From contig JAISVY010000102.1 of assembly GCA_031271325.1 (NCBI GenBank), positions 1-25,220 of the forward strand: a DNA stretch of 25,220 bases. The letters are read 5' to 3'. The translations under genes and the position numbers were made by a program. Below, in pieces: positions 21,984-25,220 of this stretch. The stretch is from Oscillospiraceae bacterium (GTDB lineage Bacteria; Bacillota; Clostridia; Oscillospirales; UBA929). Numbering within the stretch: the stretch's first letter is position 1; each line of letters starts with the position of its first letter. A model generated the notes under the pieces. The model was not told the DNA's origin, searched no databases, and was given only the letters and a program-made list of their open reading frames with translations.

Positions 21984-22175
21984 ATGAAAGCAAATAATTC
22001 CACCGAATCTATTGAAGACGAAATCAATCGCATACGTCTTCATATTTATGAAGAAACAAAAAACATGACCACGCAACAGCGTGTTGATCGGGTAAACAAA
22101 ATCGGTGAGGCGGCTGCAAAAAAATACGGCTTTAAGCGTGTCACACGAGTAAAAGAATCAATTAGTCACCTCTAA
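21984..22175 (+). CDS. Small partner of the PIN-domain gene, likely antitoxin-type protein
   Basis: The 63-residue protein is helical and charged (SIEDEINRIRLHIYEETKNM, then VDRVNKIGEAAAKKYGF). It resembles the short proteins that accompany this PIN subfamily in Clostridia, as far as I can recall. If so, it is the antitoxin or accessory half of a type II pair with the toxin gene first, the reverse of the common vapBC order. GAGGTGA, formed by the last codons of the PIN fragment, lies 6 nt before the ATG, so its translation was probably coupled to the toxin. It appears intact although the toxin is not. Confidence 0.6.
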   Translation: MKANNSTESIEDEINRIRLHIYEETKNMTTQQRVDRVNKIGEAAAKKYGFKRVTRVKESISHL

Positions 22176-22283
22176 AAACCCCTCGCGATAAAAATACCGC
22201 GCAGGCGGATTCATTCCGCCGCAGCGGTTTCCTCATCTCAATCCGAGAAAAACCTCAGTTTTTCGAGGGACTAAATTTAGAAT
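22165..22283. repeat. CTCTAAAAACC palindromic repeat, copy 3
   Basis: GTCACCTCTAAAAACCCCTCG starts inside the end of the 63-codon gene, and the element ends near CGAGGGACTAAATTTAG. Inside are a GGCGGA-ATTCA-TCCGCC-like hairpin (22204-22220) and a GAAAAAC/GTTTTTC hairpin (22247-22265). The stretch from 22241 closely repeats the tail of copy 1 from 4842. It directly precedes the fumarase ribosome binding site. It contributes the C-terminal codons of the preceding gene, so insertion of the element may have altered that gene's end. Confidence 0.7.
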
Positions 22284-22319
22284 CGGCGGTTAGATGAGAC
22301 GTACATAGGGAGGTCTCCC

Positions 22320-23159
22320 ATGCGCGACATACCGGCGGAGCGAATTACCGATGCCGTGGCGCGGCTCTGCGTTGAGGCGAACACAAACGCGGGCGGGGAC
22401 GTTGTCGCGGCAATGAGACGCGCTCTGGCGGGCGAGACGGACGAAATACCCCGCCGGGTGCTTAATGCCTTACTGCAAAACGCGGATATCGCGAGAGAAG
22501 ACAAGACCCCGATCTGTCAGGACACCGGCATGGCGGTGGTCTTTGCGGAAATCGGGCAGGAGGTGCATATCTCCGGCAATCTGGGCGAAGCGGTCAACGA
22601 AGGCGTGCGCCGGGGCTACCGCGCCGGGTATCTGCGCAACAGCGTGGTGCGTGACCCCGTGCGGCGGGACAACACCGGCGACAACACCCCGGCGGTGATC
22701 CACTATACTGTCGTCCCCGGCGAGTCGCTGAAGCTGACCGTCGCGCCAAAGGGGTTTGGCAGCGAAAACATGAGCGCCGTTAAAATGCTCAAGCCCGCCG
22801 ACGGACTGCCGGGGCTTGAGCGGTTTGTGATTGAGACGGTCGGGAACGCCGGGGGGAACCCCTGCCCGCCGGTGATCGTCGGCGTAGGCGCGGGCGGCAC
22901 GTTTGAGCTGGCGGCGCTGCTGGCCAAACGCGCGTTATTACGCGACGCCGGCACGGACAATCCCGACCCGTTTTGGGATGCCGCCGAAAAACGGCTGTTA
23001 GCCGCCGTCAACGAGCTGGGTATCGGACCCGGAGGATTCGGAGGCCGGACGACCGCGCTGGCCGTACACATCATCCCGTATGCCACGCACATCGCCGGGC
23101 TTCCGGTGGCCGTCAACATCGGCTGCCACGTGACGCGGCATAAGGAGGTTACGCTATGA
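22320..23159 (+). CDS. Class I fumarate hydratase, alpha subunit
   Basis: This 279-residue protein is the N-terminal-type subunit of the two-subunit iron-sulfur fumarase (tartrate dehydratase family), which interconverts fumarate and malate. The three cysteines that hold the oxygen-labile [4Fe-4S] cluster are visible: Cys66 in TPICQDTGM, Cys182 in GGNPCPP and Cys269 in NIGCHVTRH. Other conserved parts are APKGFGSENMS and GIGPGGFGG. Length is normal (about 280). The start at 22320 follows AGGGAGG. It overlaps the beta-subunit gene by 4 bp, so the two are made together. An L-tartrate dehydratase activity cannot be excluded by sequence, but fumarase fits the nearby C4-acid metabolism genes. Confidence 0.95.
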   Translation: MRDIPAERITDAVARLCVEANTNAGGDVVAAMRRALAGETDEIPRRVLNALLQNADIAREDKTPICQDTGMAVVFAEIGQEVHISGNLGEAVNEGVRRGYRAGYLRNSVVRDPVRRDNTGDNTPAVIHYTVVPGESLKLTVAPKGFGSENMSAVKMLKPADGLPGLERFVIETVGNAGGNPCPPVIVGVGAGGTFELAALLAKRALLRDAGTDNPDPFWDAAEKRLLAAVNELGIGPGGFGGRTTALAVHIIPYATHIAGLPVAVNIGCHVTRHKEVTL

Positions 23160-23653
23160 CCGCCCTCCGCGTTCCGCTGACACGCGCCGGTATACAAGCA
23201 CTGCGCGCCGGCGAACAGGTTTTGCTGTCCGGCGTTGTCTATACCGCCCGCGACGCCGCCCACAAGCGGCTGGTTGAGCTGCTGGACGCGGGGAAGCCGC
23301 TGCCGTTCCCGTTGGAGGGCGGCGCGATTTTTTACGCGGGTCCGTGCCCCGCGCCGCCCGGACGGGTGATCGGCTCGGTAGGCCCCACCACCAGCGGGCG
23401 GATGGATGCCTACTCGCCGCGGCTGATGCGGGAAGGTTTCCATATTATGATCGGTAAGGGACCGCGTTCGGACGCGGTGCGCGAGGCTATCCGGCAGAGC
23501 GGCTGCGCGTACCTGTCGGCCATCGGCGGCGCGGCGGCGCTGACGGCGCGGTGTGTGGTCAAAAACGAGCTGATCGCATTCGGGGATTTGGGGACGGAAG
23601 CGGTGTACGCCCTGACCGTGAAGGGTTTGCCGCTGATCGTCACGGACGTTTAA
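23156..23653 (+). CDS. Class I fumarate hydratase, beta subunit
   Basis: The 165-residue protein matches the C-terminal-type subunit of class I fumarase, which completes the active site with the alpha subunit. Family segments include LLSGVVYTARDAAHKRL, IFYAGPCPAPPG, GPTTSGRMD and MIGKGPRSDAV. It is a little shorter than typical (about 180), ending soon after GLPLIVTDV. The ATG overlaps the alpha stop codon (ATGA). Its last 14 bp overlap tail-to-tail with the end of rarA on the other strand, so no terminator separates the convergent genes. Confidence 0.94.
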   Translation: MTALRVPLTRAGIQALRAGEQVLLSGVVYTARDAAHKRLVELLDAGKPLPFPLEGGAIFYAGPCPAPPGRVIGSVGPTTSGRMDAYSPRLMREGFHIMIGKGPRSDAVREAIRQSGCAYLSAIGGAAALTARCVVKNELIAFGDLGTEAVYALTVKGLPLIVTDV

Positions 23654-24920
23654 CCTTCTCCCAGTAAGCTTTCGCCGCTTGCTCGGCTTTATTGTCGCCG
23701 TACTCGTAATAGACGGCGTCTTTGATCGCGTCGGGCAGGTATTGCTGCGCGCGCCAGTGGTTGGGAGCGTTGTGCGTATAAAAGTATCCGCCGCCGTGCC
23801 CCAGCTTCTCCGCTCCTGCGTAGTGGCTGTCTTTGAGGTGGCTTGGGATGTCTCCGCTGCGCCCGGCCTGTATGTCGGCCAGAGCCGCGCCCGCCCCGCC
23901 GGACGCGCTGTTGGATTTCGGCGCGGTGGCGCACAGCACGACCGCGTGCGACAGCGGCATGACCGCCTCCGGCAGCCCCAGCTGCAGCGCCGTGTCCACA
24001 CACGCTTTGGTGATAACGGCGGCTTGCGAGTACGCCAGCCCCACATCCTCGTTGGCTGTCACCAACAGGCGGCGGCACGCCGAGATCAGGTCGCCCGCGT
24101 CGAGCAGGCGGGCGAGGTAGTGCAGCGCGGCGTCGGGGTCGGAACCGCGGATCGACTTCTGGAAGGCGCTCAGAATGTCGTAATGGCTGTCGCCGTCGCG
24201 GTCGTAGCGCATCGCGCTGCGCTGGGAGACCAGCACCGCGTCGTCCATGCTGAGCGTGACCGTTTTCCCGTCGCCGATCGGCGCGGCGGCGGCCAGCAGT
24301 TCCACCGCGCTGACGGCTTTCCGCACGTCGCCGCCGCAGGAGGCGCAGATGCGGGTCAGCACATCGTCGGGGCAAATTAGTTCGACACCCATCTCCTCCG
24401 CGAGCAGCGCGACGGCGCGTTCCGCCGCCGGGCGGCATTCCTCCGGCGTCACCGGCTTGAACTCAAAGACGGTGGCGCGGCTCAAAATGGCGTTGAAGAC
24501 GGTGAAATACGGGTTCTCGGTGGTGGACGCGATCAGCGTGATCTGCCCGTTTTCCATAAACTCCAGCAGGCTTTGCTGCTGCTTTTTGTTAAAGTATTGG
24601 ATCTCGTCGAGATAGAGCAGCGCCCCGTCCGGCGCGAGCATCGTGTCGAGGCTGTCCACGATCTGCCGGATGTCGGCGATCGAGGCGTTGGTGGCGTTCA
24701 GCTTATACAGCGTCCGATCCGTCTTCGCCGCGGCAATCCGCGCGACGGTGGTCTTGCCTGTGCCGGAAGGACCGTAGAAGATCATGTTCGGAATGACGCC
24801 CTTCTCGATAATCCGCCGCAGCAGCCCATCCCGCCCGATGATATGGCTCTGCCCCGCCACGTCGTCCAGCGAGGCGGGGCGTATGCGGTCGGGGAGCGGG
24901 TTCTGCACCAAGGGTTTCAC
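23640..24920 (-). CDS. rarA: Replication-associated recombination protein A (RarA/MgsA)
   Basis: The 426-residue AAA+ ATPase acts at stalled replication forks and is related to clamp-loader proteins. Walker A is GPSGTGKTT (residues 50-58), Walker B LLYLDEI (101-107) and sensor 1 ASTTENP (131-137), followed by LSRA with the arginine finger near 148. The C-terminal tetramerisation domain includes DSHYDILSAFQKSIRGSDPDAA and a GGGYFYTHNAPNHW-type ending. Length is normal. The start is GTG 24920, preceded by AGGAAG only 3 nt away. That site overlaps the TAG stop of the upstream nucleotidyltransferase gene, 7 bp before. Its end overlaps fumarase beta by 14 bp. Confidence 0.96.
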   Translation of the reverse strand: MKPLVQNPLPDRIRPASLDDVAGQSHIIGRDGLLRRIIEKGVIPNMIFYGPSGTGKTTVARIAAAKTDRTLYKLNATNASIADIRQIVDSLDTMLAPDGALLYLDEIQYFNKKQQQSLLEFMENGQITLIASTTENPYFTVFNAILSRATVFEFKPVTPEECRPAAERAVALLAEEMGVELICPDDVLTRICASCGGDVRKAVSAVELLAAAAPIGDGKTVTLSMDDAVLVSQRSAMRYDRDGDSHYDILSAFQKSIRGSDPDAALHYLARLLDAGDLISACRRLLVTANEDVGLAYSQAAVITKACVDTALQLGLPEAVMPLSHAVVLCATAPKSNSASGGAGAALADIQAGRSGDIPSHLKDSHYAGAEKLGHGGGYFYTHNAPNHWRAQQYLPDAIKDAVYYEYGDNKAEQAAKAYWEKVKRP

Positions 24921-24927
24921 CTACTTC

Positions 24928-25220
24928 CTACAACACCTCGCCCGTGTTGACGATCTCTTCCACAAAACCGCTGGGGTCATGTGTGCGGTCAAGCAAAACC
25001 GGTTCAATGAGAGTACTAACATTATGTGTAAGTTTCCAAAGAAGCGCAGAATCCTTAAGCCAATTCCCCGTATAACCGTCAAAAATAACCGCCACGTCGA
25101 TATCGCTGTCCGTTGTTGGCGTGCCCTTTGCGTATGACCCGTACAGAACAATGGACGAAGGCTTGAAGACTTTTCGGACTTCGGCGGCATAGGAAGTCGC
25201 ACTGCTTAAAGCCGTTGCTC
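24928..25220 (-). CDS. Nucleotidyltransferase-domain protein (MNT type), start outside window
   Basis: The minus-strand frame that ends with TAG at 24930-24928 is open to the window edge, giving about 97 visible residues. It contains VLYGSYAKGTPTTDSDIDVAV, split as GSYAKG and DSDIDVAV. This is the active-site signature of minimal nucleotidyltransferases in the DNA polymerase beta superfamily (PF01909), with the two metal-binding aspartates. A C-terminal LIEPVLLDR may provide further contacts. Such small proteins occur as antitoxins paired with HEPN toxins (MntA/HepT) or as stand-alone enzymes. A partner, if any, would lie beyond the window or is absent, since rarA follows directly. AT-richer than its neighbours. 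Confidence 0.8.
   Translation of the reverse strand, partial: ATALSSATSYAAEVRKVFKPSSIVLYGSYAKGTPTTDSDIDVAVIFDGYTGNWLKDSALLWKLTHNVSTLIEPVLLDRTHDPSGFVEEIVNTGEVL

Noticed and set aside
22703..24046. 447-codon minus-strand frame spanning fumarase and the end of rarA
   Set aside because: It crosses two real genes out of frame with both, and shows no start signal or domain.
24921..25202. 93-codon minus-strand frame starting inside the window edge
   Set aside because: A neighbouring frame open to the edge encodes the clear GSYAKG...DSDID nucleotidyltransferase signature, so this one is a shadow.

Overview
The window looks like chromosomal DNA from a GC-rich, anaerobic, Gram-positive bacterium of the Clostridia, possibly an Oscillospirales-type gut or digester organism. 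Evidence for this is RNase Y paired with a YmdB-type phosphodiesterase, strong AGGAGG-type ribosome binding sites, consensus sigma-A promoters, a sodium-pumping oxaloacetate decarboxylase, a complete bacterial V/A-type ATPase operon and an oxygen-labile two-subunit class I fumarase. The species cannot be named from the sequence alone.

Layout. On the minus strand at 1-2508 lie ymdB (cut by the window edge) and rny, with a good promoter at 2595-2623. At 2963-6558 (+) is a four-gene oxaloacetate decarboxylase operon: carboxyltransferase, OadG-like small membrane subunit, free-standing biotin carrier, and OadB sodium pump. At 6786-11993 (+) is a tight four-gene cluster: a PMT/GT39-type membrane mannosyltransferase with an inserted extracytoplasmic domain, a PHP-family phosphatase, a DUF3298-like lipoprotein and a B12-binding-type radical SAM protein. 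At 12476-21298 (+) is a nine-gene V/A-type ATPase operon in the order G/H-C-I-K-F-E-A-B-D, with its own promoter. At 21386-22175 are a DUF378 protein and an AT-richer patch carrying a truncated PIN-domain gene and its small partner. At 22320-23653 (+) are the two fumarase subunits, which converge on rarA and a partial nucleotidyltransferase gene (24920 and 24928 onward, minus strand).

The most interesting stretch is the apparently empty 470 bp at 11994-12463. It holds two consensus promoters facing each other (plus strand 12084-12112, minus strand 12350-12378) that converge on one shared bidirectional terminator. The minus-strand transcript carries a 25-codon ORF (12190-12267) with a perfect Shine-Dalgarno site, which lies inside a potential hairpin. 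This matches the architecture of type I toxin-antitoxin loci with 3'-overlapping RNAs (par/Fst, TxpA/RatA, BsrG/SR4), but the peptide is not one I can assign to a named family.

The window also holds several dispersed palindromic repeat families in intergenic spacers. One of them appears three times directly ahead of ribosome binding sites, twice inside operons.

Metabolically the genes fit together: fumarase interconverts fumarate and malate, oxaloacetate decarboxylase turns decarboxylation into a sodium gradient, and the V/A-type ATPase couples an ion gradient to ATP. The K-subunit sequence argues weakly for protons rather than sodium as its coupling ion. No tRNA, rRNA, CRISPR array or transposase was seen.
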